Origin: RGIG3009 sp045578625
GTDB lineage: Bacteria; Bacillota; Clostridia; Oscillospirales; Acutalibacteraceae
NCBI GenBank assembly: GCA_045578625.1
Contig: JAZNKN010000052.1
Span: 1 to 6,683, forward strand
Direction of reading: 5' to 3'
DNA length: 6,683 nt
In this document: piece by piece, positions 6,320 through 6,683 of the stretch
How positions within the stretch are numbered: the stretch's first letter is position 1
Layout: each line of letters opens with the position of its first letter
The notes under the pieces: model-generated
The model's input: the letters and a program-made list of their open reading frames with translations, nothing else
Told to the model about the DNA's origin: nothing
The model's database searches: none
Translations under genes and position numbers: made by a program

Positions 6320-6682
6320 TTACGCGCAGGCAGCTTTAATGATGGTGATGGCCTGCTGCAGATGCTCCATGGGGATGTTCAGGGGAGGCAGCAGACGGAC
6401 CTTATCTTTGGCGGTCAGGCACAGAACGCCCTGCTCCATGCAGGCGGCTACCACATCCTTGGCGCTCTTTACTGTTTTGATGCCGATCATCAGACCCAGG
6501 CCGGTGACGGCTTCCACGCCGGGGGCGTTTTGCAAGGTATTGAAAACAAAGTCGCTCTTTTCCTGAACCTGGGCAAGGAAAGCATCATCCATCCGGCTGA
6601 TAACGCTGACAGCGCCGGCGCAGCAGATGGGGTTGCCGCCGTAGGTGGAGCCGTGGTCGCCGGGGACGAGTACATCGCAGAC
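6320..6682 (-). CDS. argD: Acetylornithine aminotransferase, C-terminal part (cut by the window edge)
   Basis: The last 120 residues of a class III PLP aminotransferase are present; the gene continues beyond the right edge. The frame enters with PGDHGSTYGGNPICCAGA, the ArgD signature in which the Thr contacts the PLP phosphate of the neighbouring subunit. Further on come TGLGLMIGI and LTAKDKVRLLPPLNIP, typical of the ArgD C-terminal domain, then the TAA at 6320-6322. The PLP-binding Lys would lie just upstream, outside the window. The enzyme uses glutamate to convert N-acetylglutamate semialdehyde to N-acetylornithine. In E. coli the same enzyme also serves as N-succinyl-LL-DAP aminotransferase, but whether that applies here is unknown. 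An internal Met (6592) is not the start, since homology continues upstream of it. Codon choice favours GCC and CCC more than the car genes, which use GCG and CCG freely. Confidence 0.93.
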   Translation of the reverse strand, partial: VCDVLVPGDHGSTYGGNPICCAGAVSVISRMDDAFLAQVQEKSDFVFNTLQNAPGVEAVTGLGLMIGIKTVKSAKDVVAACMEQGVLCLTAKDKVRLLPPLNIPMEHLQQAITIIKAACA

Positions 6683-6683
6683 T

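Noticed and set aside
6320..6592. A stand-alone 90-residue gene starting at the Met at 6592
   Set aside because: ArgD homology (GDHGSTYGGNP) continues in the same frame upstream of this Met to the window edge, so it is an internal Met of a truncated gene.

Overview
The window is a GC-rich (about 60 percent by eye) piece of bacterial chromosome in which every recognisable gene lies on the minus strand. In transcription order (right to left) it holds the 3' part of argD (acetylornithine aminotransferase), complete argF (ornithine carbamoyltransferase), complete carA (small subunit of carbamoyl-phosphate synthetase), and one very long gene. That last gene joins a full carB (large subunit) in frame to a full dapF-like diaminopimelate epimerase. 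The style of the CarB, DapF and ArgD proteins, the strong AGGAGG-type ribosome binding sites and the palindromic intergenic repeat at the left edge suggest a gut Clostridia member, perhaps Oscillospirales/Ruminococcaceae-like. That placement is inference from sequence feel, not from a search.

Layout: bases 1-186 are non-coding and hold a nested palindromic repeat, the edge of what looks like a second copy, and a probable terminator for the long gene. Bases 187-4218 are carB-dapF; 4211-5251 are carA, overlapping carB by 8 bases; 5252-5308 is a short gap with a strong intrinsic terminator hairpin; 5309-6289 is argF; 6290-6319 is a 30-base gap; 6320 to the right edge is argD, truncated by the window.

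Together the genes form an arginine/carbamoyl-phosphate cluster. ArgD makes N-acetylornithine, CarA/CarB make carbamoyl phosphate, and ArgF joins carbamoyl phosphate to ornithine to give citrulline. Carbamoyl phosphate also feeds pyrimidines. The DapF part would belong to lysine and peptidoglycan synthesis (LL-DAP to meso-DAP).

Three things are out of the ordinary. (1) CarB and DapF are one open frame with almost no linker. (2) CarA has lost all three members of the glutaminase triad (Cys to Gly, His to Asp, Glu to Asp, plus a short in-frame deletion beside the last two), so the synthetase is predicted to use free ammonia rather than glutamine. (3) The DapF part has Ala where the first catalytic Cys should be, with a Cys three residues later, while the second catalytic Cys is kept. 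In addition, a strong terminator sits between argF and carA although the gene order looks like one operon. I cannot tell from this window whether these features are shared by related genomes or special to this one.
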